Below, one piece after another: positions 28,164-37,047 of a stretch of DNA of 64,000 bases. The notes below the pieces were generated by a model. The model had not been told where the DNA came from, searched no databases, and saw only the letters and a program-made list of their open reading frames with translations. A program made the position numbers and the translations under genes. The DNA is from JAWKIJ01 sp041394325 (GTDB taxonomy: Bacteria > Actinomycetota > Acidimicrobiia > Acidimicrobiales > Microtrichaceae): the NCBI GenBank assembly GCA_041394325.1, contig JAWKIJ010000001.1:744001-808000 (forward strand), given 5' to 3'. Every line of letters begins with the position of its first letter. Position 1 is the first letter of the stretch.

Positions 28164-29760
28164 ATGAGCCCTGCCACGCTTCCCGCCATCAGTCACGCCG
28201 TGCGGCGCATGACCACGATCTTCTCGTGGGCGGTGCTGGTGATCGCCACGGCGACCCTCGTCGGCTGGGCCACCTCGGTGGTCGGCCTCCGGACCGGCCG
28301 GCTGTTCGAAACGCCCGTCGCTCCCAACACCGCGGTCTCCCTCGTCGTGCTCGCGTTCTGCGTGACCCGACTCCAGGACCTCCGTCCCGCGCGACGTTGC
28401 GGGCGGTCCGAACCGCCACGTGTGCCGTGGGTCTGCTGTCCATCGCCACCCTCGTGGAGTACGTCGCGGCCGTCGACCTGGGGATCGACCACTGGTTCGC
28501 GGCGATGTTCGGCCACGGCGACCTCAGCACGCGACCCTCGCCACACAGCGCCGTGACACTGATGGTGCTCAGCGCGTGGGTGCTGTCGTGCACGGTCGAC
28601 CGACGCTCGGCGAGGATCGGCCGCTCGATCGCCGCGTGCGCGTCGGCGTTCCTCATCTACCAGGCGGGGATGGGCCTGATCCTCGGGGTCAACTACCTCG
28701 CGGGGATCCGAGACGCTACCGGGATGGCGCCGGTGGCGTTCGTCATGCTGTCGCTGCTGTTCGGAGCGATGCTGTCGCTGCCGAGCGGTCCGCTCGGCGA
28801 CCTCCTCCGCTCGGAAGGGCCGGGCGGTCGTCTCCTGCGCACGATGGTGCCCGCCGCGGTGATCACCGTGCTCACCGCCACCGCGATCGCCGGCGCGCTC
28901 GCGGATCGCGACGTGATCGACGGGACCGACGCGCTCTACCTGGTGAGCGGTCTGACGTGTGTGCTGCTCGTCGGCCAGCTGATCTGGATGGCGATCACCT
29001 CACATCATGAGTTCGAGGACCGCCTCCGCCTCGAGGACCAGCTCGAGAAGCTCGCGTTGACCGACGGCCAGACGGGCGTGATGAACCGGCGGGCATTCGA
29101 ACAGGCGCTGACACGCCAGCTGGCCGTGGCGGCAAGGCACCCCGACTATCCGGTCACGGTCGTGCTCGTCGACCTCGACGGCCTGAAGCGCGTCAACGAC
29201 TCACTCGGCCACTCGGCGGGTGACGTGTTCATCGTCGGAGTGGCCGACGCGATGGTCGGACTGTCACGGACGTCGGATTGCGTCGCCCGGATCGGTGGCG
29301 ACGAGTTCGCGCTGATGTTGCCGTCGACGACAGCGACCGGAGGTTTCCTGGTGGCGCAACGGTTGGTGGACGCGGTGGCCGGACTGGCGCTCGAGGGCCA
29401 CGGTATGACCATCGGCTGTTCGGTGAGCGCCGGGGTGGCATCGAGCATCGAGGGCTACCTCCTGGCGGAGGATCTACTTGCGGCCGCCGACTGGGCGATG
29501 TACCGGGCGAAGGCGGCGGGTGGCGGCCGGACGCGGATCGCCCCGGCGATCGGCTCCACGCCGTCGACGGCGGTCGAGCCGGCGCCGTTCGGAGGTGACA
29601 CGACGATCACCGTGTCGCCGGCACTGCGCGCCGCGAACCCGACGCGACGGGCGGCGGTGCGCGCAACGTCACGACCGGTACCGATGAAGCACCCACGGTC
29701 GCCGCGCCGGTCCTCGGCGCACCGCCGCTCGACACGCCCACCACCGAAGACGTCGCCTGA
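28164..29760 (+). CDS. Membrane-bound GGDEF diguanylate cyclase, two frame breaks
   Basis: About 532 residues. ATG 28164 opens a membrane domain with six or more helices (FSWAVLVIATATLVGW; GLLSIATLVEYVA; AFVMLSLLFGAMLSL; MVPAAVITVLTATAIAGAL; LYLVSGLTCVLLVGQLIW), then a short coiled segment and a GGDEF domain with GQTGVMNRRAFEQAL, LVDLDGLKRVNDSLGHSAGD and ARIGGDEFALML (about 375). No RxxD I-site is seen five residues before it. The frame changes near 28390 and near 29640, each fitted by one lost base. The repaired tail is Pro/Thr-rich and stops at 29760; the unrepaired frame runs into the tRNA gene. It makes c-di-GMP in response to an unknown signal. Confidence 0.82.
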
Positions 29761-29971
29761 GAGGCCTCCAACGCCGAGGGCCGCCGTTCGGAGCAGTGTC
29801 CGCACCTTGCCGTCGTTCCCGGCGGTGGCGGGCCGGTGTTCCGGTCTGCAGCTGCCAACAATGACACGGGCACGTCGCGCGCTCCCGAGCGTCCTCACCA
29901 GCCGTCGGCGATCCGCTGAGCGCCCCACCATGGGTATTGCGGGGCGACACGTACAATCCGCGGTGCAATAC

Positions 29972-30045
29972 GCCCGAATAGCTCAGTTGGCCAGAGCAGC
30001 TGTCTTGTAAACAGCAGGTCCTCGGTTCGAATCCGAGTTCGGGCT
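29972..30045 (+). tRNA. trnT: tRNA-Thr (anticodon TGT)
   Basis: A full cloverleaf folds: acceptor GCCCGAA/TTCGGGC (29972-29978 with 30038-30044), D arm GCTC..GAGC, anticodon arm GCTGT/ACAGC with loop CTTGTAA so the anticodon is TGT, and T arm CTCGG/CCGAG with loop TTCGAAT. CCA is not encoded directly after the discriminator. Its 3' part is repeated at 31881-31924, so it has served as an integration target and remains intact. Confidence 0.97.
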
Positions 30046-30047
30046 CC
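30004..30047 (+). repeat. Left copy of 44-bp direct repeat (att-like, within tRNA-Thr)
   Basis: Runs from the anticodon loop to two bases past the acceptor stem and is identical to 31881-31924. Duplication of a tRNA 3' part in direct orientation is the usual footprint of tyrosine-recombinase integration. Confidence 0.93.
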
Positions 30048-30101
30048 CAATTCTGGCTCCCCTGACGCATCCGTGGGTGGCTGAGTAGCCCATCCGCGGG
30101 T

Positions 30102-30114
30102 GCACCCCGTTCTG
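30102..30114 (-). repeat. 13-bp repeat, inverted copy (possible left terminal repeat)
   Basis: GCACCCCGTTCTG, the reverse complement of the copies at 30158-30170 and 31783-31795. Together with 31783-31795 it could be the ends of an ISL3-type element of about 1.7 kb. No target-site duplication is evident next to either end. Confidence 0.5.
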
Positions 30115-30157
30115 GTTCCTACGTTTCTGGGCTGTCTGAAGGCTTCGGAGCGAAGGG

Positions 30158-30170
30158 CAGAACGGGGTGC
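30158..30170 (+). repeat. 13-bp repeat, internal copy at the transposase start
   Basis: CAGAACGGGGTGC, forming a hairpin with 30102-30114 across a 43-base loop. The transposase GTG start lies inside it, so it may be an operator as well as an end-like sequence. Confidence 0.5.
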
Positions 30171-30757
30171 GAAACGCGAGGGTATGGCAACAGGTGTTGG
30201 GGCTGGCGCGCACGGTCATCGAGGCGGTCGTGTTCGACGAGGACGTCGGAGCGGTGGTGGTCTCGGTGCGGCCGCTCAAGGGTGCTTCGCCGGTGTGGGC
30301 GCTGCGGGCGGCGAGGTCCGTGGTTCGACCGCGGTGAGGGTCGTCGACGGTGGCGGGCGCTGGATCTGGGCACGGTCCAGGTCTGGTTGGAGGCCGGCGC
30401 GCCACGAGTCTCATGTCGGGAGCACGGTCCAACGGTGGTCCAGGTGCCGTGGGCCCGCCACGGGGTGGGCCACACCCGGGACTTCGACGACACGGTGGCG
30501 TGGCTGGCCACCCGGTGCTCCAAGACGGCGGTCACTGAGTTGATGCGGATCGCCTGGCGGACCGTGGGTGCGATCGTGTCGCGAGTGTCGGCTGACATCG
30601 ACGCGGCGGTCGACCGCCTGGAGGGACTGCGACGGATCGGGATCGACGAGATCTCCTACAAGCGCGGCCATCGCTACCTCACCGTGGTCGTCGACCACGA
30701 CACCGGGGCGTTGGTGTGGGCTGCTGCGGGTCGTGACGAGGCCACCCTGGGAGGGTT
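30167..30757 (+). pseudogene. ISL3-family transposase, N-terminal fragment with one frameshift
   Basis: Opens at GTG 30167 with RVWQQVLGLARTVIEAVVFD, shifts frame near 30285, then continues with the zinc-finger region CGRCGRRGPW, the helix-turn-helix region ELMRIAWRTVGAIVSRV and the DDE-domain start GLRRIGIDEISYKRGHRYL and VVDHDTGALVWA. It ends around 30757, about 195 residues of an expected ~430, so the second Asp and the Glu of the catalytic triad are missing. It cannot be an active transposase. The downstream frame is open by chance into the GIY-YIG gene. Confidence 0.85.
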
Positions 30758-30935
30758 CTCGGCCCGCTCCGATCGAGCCACCGCTTCGCGGATCGAGCGT
30801 TTGCTGCGCTCGTCGCCGAACGCTGACGCTTTCCGAGGAAGTCGTCGCCGAGAGAGCCGTCACACGCACCGGCGCGACCGAGAACACCGGCGCTACCTTC
30901 ATCCCGTGGATGCGACCGGTGTTCTCGACGCCTGG

Positions 30936-31670
30936 ATGAATCGACACGGTTCGCTTGACGAGCAATTGCAGGAACGCTTTCTCGCGAGGCCGGAGTTGTC
31001 CATTCTCTGTGACCTGCCGGGTAGCGCTGTGCTTCAGGCGATCACTCATCATCGCAAGCTCGACAAGATCGTCAATTCTGCAGCGGCATTCACGGCGCTC
31101 GACGACTTCCTCGAGGAGGACAGCACCGCGAGAGCCGAACGGCGCGCCGCGAACGCTGCTGCCCGTCGAGCGGCCCGAACGCAGATGCGCAACGAACAGG
31201 GCCAGCCCTCCTCCGAGCCGCCCAAACGTTCGTCAGGGAGGCGGGAGTGGCGGCAGTTCAACCCGCTGTCGCTACGGGACCCGGAAGCTCCGGCGAGCCT
31301 CTATCTCATCAGCAGCGAACGCCACCGAGCGCTCAAGATCGGTGTGACAGCCGGCGCACGAATGGACCAGTTCGAGGTCGACGGATGGGAGGTCCTTCGG
31401 GTCTGGCGATTCGCTGCCGGCTACGACGCCATGGAGGTCGAGGAGCGGGTACTCGACCGCTGGCGGAACGTCCTCTCAACCCGTGCCCCCGTGGCGCCCG
31501 AAGACATGCCCGACCACGGCTACAGCGAGACCACACACGACGGCCGGGGAGCGCGGTCGGACATCATCGCCTTCATCGTCCAGTGCCACGAGGAGATGGC
31601 ACTTGAGCCTGAACTCGCGGCCGATCGGTTGTCCCAGGACGACGGCTGGTGGGAGGACTGGGGCGATTGA
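30936..31670 (+). CDS. GIY-YIG-like nuclease-domain protein
   Basis: 244 residues from ATG 30936. Residues 1-50 are helical and resemble nothing I know; 55-110 are charged and Arg/Ala-rich. A GIY-YIG-like domain follows at about 120-175: LYLISS for the GIY strand, KIGVT for the YIG strand, an Arg in ARMDQF, and the catalytic Glu in DAMEVEERVLDRW. The C-terminal 70 residues are acidic and end WWEDWGD. Base composition is lower in GC than neighbours, supporting transfer. It is the only intact gene between the tRNA-Thr repeats. The start could lie a little upstream in the same frame, since that frame is open from the transposase remnant. Role (homing, restriction, or element maintenance) is unknown. 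Confidence 0.65.
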   Translation: MNRHGSLDEQLQERFLARPELSILCDLPGSAVLQAITHHRKLDKIVNSAAAFTALDDFLEEDSTARAERRAANAAARRAARTQMRNEQGQPSSEPPKRSSGRREWRQFNPLSLRDPEAPASLYLISSERHRALKIGVTAGARMDQFEVDGWEVLRVWRFAAGYDAMEVEERVLDRWRNVLSTRAPVAPEDMPDHGYSETTHDGRGARSDIIAFIVQCHEEMALEPELAADRLSQDDGWWEDWGD

Positions 31671-31782
31671 GCAGACTCCGGGCGATCTGCAGCAAACTGG
31701 AGGACCGAAGGGCATCGACGAAGCGGTGGACGGTGAGCCGTGGAGCGATGCCGCGTTGCTAATCCCTTGCTAACCACCGCAA

Positions 31783-31795
31783 CAGAACGGGGTGC
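31783..31795 (+). repeat. 13-bp repeat, right copy (possible right terminal repeat)
   Basis: CAGAACGGGGTGC, identical to 30158-30170 and inverted relative to 30102-30114. It lies 112 bases past the GIY-YIG stop and 85 before the right tRNA repeat. Confidence 0.5.
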
Positions 31796-31880
31796 TCGCA
31801 GCGTCACTGCGTGGACTGAAAACCCCGGAATCTCGGGCTACAGTGCACGCAGTCACACGGCGTGGACGGCTCAGGTCGGC

Positions 31881-31924
31881 CTTGTAAACAGCAGGTCCTC
31901 GGTTCGAATCCGAGTTCGGGCTCC
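31881..31924 (+). repeat. Right copy of 44-bp direct repeat (tRNA-Thr 3' fragment)
   Basis: Identical to 30004-30047. Bases upstream do not supply the 5' half of a tRNA, so it is not a functional tRNA gene; it marks the far end of the integrated segment. Confidence 0.93.
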
Positions 31925-31960
31925 AGGTGGTGTGCCGATCCGGGGCCCCAGCGGGAGCGC

Positions 31961-32203
31961 ATGTCCGATCAACACCCGAACGTCACCACGAGTGAGGAGT
32001 CGCAGGACGCCATCGCCCGCGGCGAGCTCGGCGGCGTCGACGACTTCGCCACGGACGTCGACGTGGATAACGGCCCGGGTGCAGGGCCGTGGCACCATGT
32101 CGAGGGCAAGGACGCGTTCGTCTCCGGCGGAGTTGCTACGCAACCGCGGCTGCGAACGCTGCGTAGAGATCGCCCGGTAGCGGAACGTCCAGTTCCCAAG
32201 TGA
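31961..32203 (+). CDS. Small acidic hypothetical protein, possibly truncated
   Basis: 80 residues from ATG 31961 with GGGAG at 31953-31957. The first 55 residues are strongly acidic and protein-like (SEESQDAIARGELGGVDDFATDVDVDNGPG). The last 20 are basic (LRTLRRDRPVAERPVPK) and lie opposite the helicase 3' end, so the original C-terminus was probably replaced when the helicase gene arrived. It directly follows the right tRNA repeat and is likely the old chromosomal neighbour of tRNA-Thr. No family recognised. Confidence 0.4.
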   Translation: MSDQHPNVTTSEESQDAIARGELGGVDDFATDVDVDNGPGAGPWHHVEGKDAFVSGGVATQPRLRTLRRDRPVAERPVPK

Positions 32204-35200
32204 TCGCCATGGGCTTCTCGCCGACGTGACCTCGGTAGGTGGCGGGCCCGAGGAACCAGAAGGCGCGATCATCGCCGCGTTCGCGGGCGAAGAGCAGGAT
32301 CGTCCGTGCATCGCGCTCGTGGTTCCGGTACCGGAGGCCGGTTGCGCTGTCCTCGCGGGTGGTCGACTGGGACTCCCAGTGGATGAGCGACCGGCTGATC
32401 GCGTAGTCGCGGTAACGGGTGGCCGGTGGGAACCCGCCGCTGCTCTTGTCGAGAGTGAACGCGAAGATCTCGGCGTTGGCAGGCCTGGCCTCATAGACGC
32501 CGCTCTGCCACGCGGCGATCTTGGCCCGGTCACCGCCGAGGCCCATGGCGGCCAGGATCTCGATGCGGCTGTAGCGGGCGTGGATCTGCAGGGGTGAGTC
32601 CGGATGCGTGCGCAGCGGTTGATGCACGTGGTCGATCCGACCCTCGAGCACGGCAAGCGTCTCGGTCAGCTCGGAGAGGACCTGTGGATGCGACCGGACG
32701 AGGTCGACGCCGTCGCGCAGCGAAGAGTCCCTGGTGAGCGCCTGGTCGGCCAGGGATGCTACGAGCATCTGCACGAGACGCCGCTCCCGCTCGGACACCG
32801 CTCCGAGGTCAGGGGCGGGACCGGTCGACAGGCGCCGGTAGGCGGTGAGTCGTTCGGCGTCGTCGACGTGCAGCAGACGACCGACGGCTCGTCGAAGCCG
32901 CTCTTCGTTGGGTCCTGTGGGCAGCGTCTCCATTCCGCGGCCTCGACGAGGTCCGACCAGCTCTTCGAGCCGGTGTAGACGTCGGTGAGATCCAGGCCGG
33001 TCTCGTCGAGGTACTCGGCCAGACCGATGCCAGGCCGCTCCCGGTGTAGTGATCGCAGCTCGTCGACCTTTGCGTGCCACCGCGACGGGATGGCCTCGCG
33101 CAGGCTCCGGAGCACGATCTCCGATGCCTTCCGGTCGAGTTGCATGTTGCAGCCCGACGGAAGGAACGGGAACTGCAGCTCGACCGCGCGTTCGAGGTCA
33201 CGACGCGTTCCGCCCAGCAGTGCGCGGTAGCGGCGGTCGAAACGGAACTCCCGCCGGTGCGTGCCGACGAAGTCGAGCACGGTGCAGTGCGGCTTGTTCT
33301 CCGCCCGGCGCAACCCTCGGCCGAGCTGCTGCAGGAACAGCACCGGACTCTCCGTGGGTCGGAGCATCAGCACGGTGTCGACGTTCGGGAGGTCGATACC
33401 CTCGTTGAACAGGTCGACCGAGAAGACGACCTTCACGTCACCCAATGCCAGATCGCGCAATGCAGCCGCTCGTTCATCGTGTGGGCTCTCACCCGAGATC
33501 GCGACGGCGGGGATGCCGTGGTGGCTGAAGTGCCGGGCCATGAACTCGGCGTGCTCGACGCTCACGCAGAACCCGAGGCATCGCATCGAGGTGACGTCGG
33601 CGTGCTCGTCGACCTGCTTCACGACGAGGCGAGCCCACGCGTCGGAGCTGGTGTAACGGTTGGTGAGCGCCTCGGTCTCATAGCCCCGACCGCGTCGCCA
33701 CGGGATGTCGGTGAGATCAATGCCGTCGTGGACCCCGAAGTACAGGAACGGGGCGAGGTACTGCTGGTCGATTGCGTCCCACAGCCGCAGCTCAGCCGCG
33801 ATGCGGTCGTCGAACCAGTGCAGGATCTCCATGCCGTCGCTGCGCTCGGGGGTCGCGGTGAGGCCGAGCAGTTCGACCGGGCGCACGTGGTCCAGCAGCC
33901 ACTGGTACGAGGCGGCGGCGGCGTGGTGGAACTCGTCGACGATGACGACGTCGAAGTGGTCGGGCTGCAGGTCGGCGAGCCCGTTGGCGTAGAGGCTCTG
34001 GACGGAGGCGAAGACGTGGTCGAAGCGTGTCGGGCGGGCGCCACCGGCCCACTTCTCGCCGAAGGATGCGTCGCGCAACGTGTGGCGGAACGTCGCCAGG
34101 CTCTGGTCGAGGATCTCCTCACGGTGCGCAACGAACAACACCCTCGACCGCACCAGCTGCGACCGGAGCCGCTCGTAGTCGAGCGCCGCCATTACGGTCT
34201 TGCCGGTGCCGGTGGCGGACACGAGCAGGTTGCGGTGGTAGCCGTGTTGTCGTGACACCTCGATGAGTTCGAGCAGCCGGAACTGGAACGGCAACGGGCG
34301 GACCTCGATCGGGCTCAGGATCACGTGCGGGCCGGAGTCGGCGCCTTCGGCTCCGCGCTGTTCCGCGAACCGCTCGGCGTCGTACGTGACGAAGTCGCCG
34401 TTGGACCAGTAGCTGTCGAACACGGCTGCGAACTTGCCGAGCACGTCGGGGTTCCGGGCCGAAGACGCCCGTACGTTCCACTCCAAGCCCGTGACCTGGG
34501 CCGAATGTGTCAGGTTCGACGAACCGACGTACGCGGTCGAGAAACCCGAGTATCGGTGGAACAGCCAGGCCTTGGCGTGCAGCCGCGTCGTGCTCAGGTC
34601 GTAGGACACCCGGACGTCCGCGCCGAGGTCCACGAGGCGGTCGAGGGCCGTCTGCTCCGTCGATCCGGTGTAGGTCGTGGTCAACACCCGAAGCGAACGC
34701 CCGAGTTCGCAGTGACGGCGAAGCGCGTCGACAAGCGGGGCGATTCCGCTGCGACGGATGAACGCCATCACCACGTCTATCCGGTCGGCGGAGTCGATCT
34801 CGGAGCGCAGCTGGCTCCACAGGTTCGGCTCCCCCGGCGCGTTGGTCAGCAAGGTGGTGTCGAGCAGCGGGATCAGCGGCTGAACAATCGACTCGGGGCT
34901 GCCGTCGGGGAGGCGCCCGAGGACGGCGTGCAGCACGGTCGCCGGATCGGCCGGAGCATCGGAGGGGTCAACCTCGACCATCTCACCGAGCCGGTCCAGC
35001 AGCGCCCGAGCGACCTCGATGCCGACACGTGCTCGATCCACCTCGCCGACATCGTTCAGCACCCGCTCGATCTGGCGACTCAGATGCCATGCGATCCGAT
35101 CCGGTGCCTCCGCCGCCTGGAGCGTCCGCTGGTCGGCAACCGCACCGACGAGGCTCTGCAGGCGCGTCTTCAACCCCTCGGTGACGAGCAGCTCATACAG

Positions 35201-35230
35201 CCCCGCCTGCAGTTCCTCCACGAACTCCAC
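32136..35230 (-). CDS. PLD-nuclease / SF2 helicase / DUF3427 protein, one frameshift
   Basis: About 1031 residues from GTG 35230. Domains: helical N-terminus; phospholipase D-like domain with the HxK motif in TRLHAKAWLFHR (about 217) and GSSNLT; superfamily 2 helicase with Walker A SATGTGKTVMAAL (about 340), the motif II DEFHH (about 430), LLGLTATPERSDG, and motif VI QLGRGLRR; then a C-terminal DUF3427 region with FALTLDKSSGGFPPATRYRDYAISRSLIHWESQS cut here as two recognisable strands. The frame breaks near 32936; adding one G to the gaatgg context joins WSDLVEAAEW to TLPTGPNEERL. Such proteins occur sporadically, often near restriction or defence genes. It likely acts on nucleic acid using ATP; the PLD domain has only one HxK motif, so a dimer would be needed for cleavage. 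Confidence 0.85.
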
Positions 35231-35281
35231 GCTACGGTCGCCGAAGGCGCCGGGACCCGATGCTTGACTCCCTCGGCCGCC

Positions 35282-35332
35282 GTTTTGTCGCGCGAGAGTC
35301 GCGCTGAGGACGCGAGTTTCGCGCGACAAAAC
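35282..35332. promoter_or_regulatory. 14-bp perfect palindrome upstream of the helicase gene
   Basis: Arms GTTTTGTCGCGCGA (35282-35295) and TCGCGCGACAAAAC (35319-35332) with a 23-base spacer containing further CGCGA/TCGCG pairs. It lies about 52 bases upstream of the helicase start and 80 before the divergent DsbA gene. It could be an operator, a bidirectional hairpin or an element end. The A/T-rich outer arms are unusual for this genome. Confidence 0.55.
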
Positions 35333-35411
35333 GAGTGGTAGCGGAGGCCCGTGGGACGGAGCGGGAGCTCTCACAGGGAATCGACTCGACGTCTCGGCGG
35401 TTGGGCCTCAT

Positions 35412-36113
35412 GTGCGCATCGACGTCTGGTCCGATCTGGTCTGCCCCTGGTGCTACATCGGCAAACGCAACCTCGAGGCCGCCCTCGCCACCTTCACGGC
35501 CGAGTCCGAGGAGGTCGTCGAGGTGGTCTGGCGCAGTTTCGAACTCGACCCCCGGGCGCCCGTGGGCGAACACGTCGACCTGGCCGACACCCTCGCCCAC
35601 AAGTACGGCACCGACCGTCACCATGCCATGGCGATGATGGACCGGGTGTCCGAGGTAGCCGAGGGTGTCGGCCTGCACTACCGCTTCGACTTCGCGAAGC
35701 GATCCAACACCCTCGACGCGCACCGGGTGACCCATCTCGCCCGGCAGGTTGGCGGCGCCGAGTTGCAGGGCGCCCTCTACGAAGGTCTCCTCGCGGCGTA
35801 TTTCACCGAGGGTCGCGACCTGGCGGACCGCGCGGTGCTCGCTGAAATGGCTGCTGAAGCGGGTCTCGACTCCAAGGCGGTCACCGACATGTTGGACTCG
35901 GACCGGCTCGTCGCGGCAGTGCGGACCGACGAGGCCGCCGCCCGCGACCTGGGAGTGACGGGTGTGCCGTGTTTCGTGGTCGAGAAGATCGGCATGGGTC
36001 TCAGCGGCGCACAACCGCCCGAGAGGTTGCTGCAGATGCTCCGACGGGCGACGGGCCCGAGCCGAGGCGATGACGACCGGACCTCCGCACGACAATCTCG
36101 ACGGTCACCGTGA
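35412..36113 (+). CDS. DsbA-family (FrnE-like) thiol oxidoreductase
   Basis: 233 residues from GTG 35412. It is a thioredoxin-fold enzyme with active site CPWC (SDLVCPWCYIGKRNL, Cys 11 and 14), a helical insertion with ANTL-type segment KRSNTLDAHRVTHLA, and the cis-Pro loop GVTGVPCFVV. No signal peptide, so it acts in the cytoplasm as in FrnE/2-hydroxychromene isomerase-like members. A Cys follows the cis-Pro (VPCF), as in FrnE proteins. The last 20 residues are charged and overlap a short downstream open frame. Confidence 0.9.
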   Translation: MRIDVWSDLVCPWCYIGKRNLEAALATFTAESEEVVEVVWRSFELDPRAPVGEHVDLADTLAHKYGTDRHHAMAMMDRVSEVAEGVGLHYRFDFAKRSNTLDAHRVTHLARQVGGAELQGALYEGLLAAYFTEGRDLADRAVLAEMAAEAGLDSKAVTDMLDSDRLVAAVRTDEAAARDLGVTGVPCFVVEKIGMGLSGAQPPERLLQMLRRATGPSRGDDDRTSARQSRRSP

Positions 36114-36204
36114 CCACGACGGCGACCTCGATCAGCTCCTGTGCCGCTTGCCGGACCCGCCTGAACCGTCGCCCGACCTGCCGCCCCCGGCGCACCGCCG
36201 ATGA
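36070..36204 (+). CDS. Possible short Asp/His/Pro-rich peptide
   Basis: 44 residues from ATG 36070, overlapping the DsbA-family gene end. It reads DNLDGHRDHDGDLDQLL then a Pro-rich basic end. Composition is protein-like in the first half only. There is no convincing ribosome binding site, so it may be chance. Confidence 0.22.
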   Translation: MTTGPPHDNLDGHRDHDGDLDQLLCRLPDPPEPSPDLPPPAHRR

Positions 36205-36221
36205 CCCCCTAGCCTGACGCA

Positions 36222-36974
36222 GTGCCGACCTCCACGACCCGCCTTGGGCGCCTCGCAGCCGTCGCGATCCTGCTGGTGATGGGGTCCGTCGGGTGCTCCG
36301 ATCCGGGCACGAAGGCCACCTCCGTCAACGATGGCCTGCCCGCGTCGTTCTGCCGTTCGTTCTCGACGAGCCGCACGCTCGTCGATCTATCCAAAGCGAT
36401 ACCACGGCGCTACTCACATGCCGCTTCGGGCATCGAGACGCTCGCAGGAGTCCTCGACACCGAGAAGGATCCGGACGCGGCGGCACTCGCCGCCGCGGCA
36501 TCCGCGCTCACCGCGACCGGGGTCGCCGACCAGATGGACGCGCTCGCCACCGCCGCGATGCGCCGATGCCCCGACAGCGAGGGAATCGCGTCGTTGCGGG
36601 CGTTCGCCACAGTCTCCTCCATGATCGGGGCGCCGAAGGTCGAACCGTACTGTGCCGTGCTCGGCATGAACCTCGTGACGCTGTCGAAGGGGTCCGGCGA
36701 CGTCGCCGCGCTCGCCGCGGCGGCCCCGAAGGCGCACCGGTCACCACTCGCCGCGTTGAAGTCCGTGATCACACCCGATCCGAACCGCCGCCCCGACACG
36801 ACGATCGGAGCGACCGCCGCGGGCGCCATCTGGGGCCTCGCGCTCTACGCGGATACGACCTGCGGCGACGACGGCGTGTTCGTCGAACTCGCGCCCGCCG
36901 GTGGCCTCCTGCTCACGGGAGCGGCACAGCTCGACACCGTCGAGACCCGACGATCGACCACGACGACGAAATAG
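36222..36974 (+). CDS. Lipoprotein of unknown function
   Basis: 250 residues from GTG 36222. Signal peptide and lipobox MGSVGC place it on the outer face of the membrane. The mature part is helical and Ala-rich with spaced Cys (SFCRSF, RRCPDS, VEPYCAV, DTTCGDD), suggesting two disulfides, and ends with a Thr-rich tail (RRSTTTTK). I recognise no family. It precedes the deacylase gene by 73 bases in the same direction. Confidence 0.7.
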   Translation: MPTSTTRLGRLAAVAILLVMGSVGCSDPGTKATSVNDGLPASFCRSFSTSRTLVDLSKAIPRRYSHAASGIETLAGVLDTEKDPDAAALAAAASALTATGVADQMDALATAAMRRCPDSEGIASLRAFATVSSMIGAPKVEPYCAVLGMNLVTLSKGSGDVAALAAAAPKAHRSPLAALKSVITPDPNRRPDTTIGATAAGAIWGLALYADTTCGDDGVFVELAPAGGLLLTGAAQLDTVETRRSTTTTK

Positions 36975-37047
36975 CGTCGATCCGCGGGTCCTCCGGGCTG
37001 CCCGCGGGCATCATGGCGGAACCGCATCAGCCGGAGGGGGGCTCCAC

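Larger units (their letters stand above)
30048..31880 (+). mobile_element. Integrated element remnant between tRNA-Thr direct repeats
   Basis: A 1.8-kb segment bounded by the 44-bp repeats. It holds a truncated ISL3-family transposase, a 13-bp sequence three times (one copy inverted) and a GIY-YIG-like gene. No integrase or excisionase reading frame is visible, so it is a remnant, a deletion derivative or an element mobilised in trans. The middle part (30800-31300) is visibly poorer in GC than the surrounding chromosome, as expected for acquired DNA. Confidence 0.7.

Noticed and set aside
30282..31670. A single 462-codon frame that would fuse the ISL3 transposase to the GIY-YIG protein
   Set aside because: The transposase part is truncated before the rest of its catalytic domain and the linking ~60 codons are Arg/Ser noise; the frames coincide by chance.
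31881..31924. A second tRNA-Thr gene
   Set aside because: Only the anticodon loop to the 3' end is present; the upstream bases do not pair as acceptor, D or anticodon stems.
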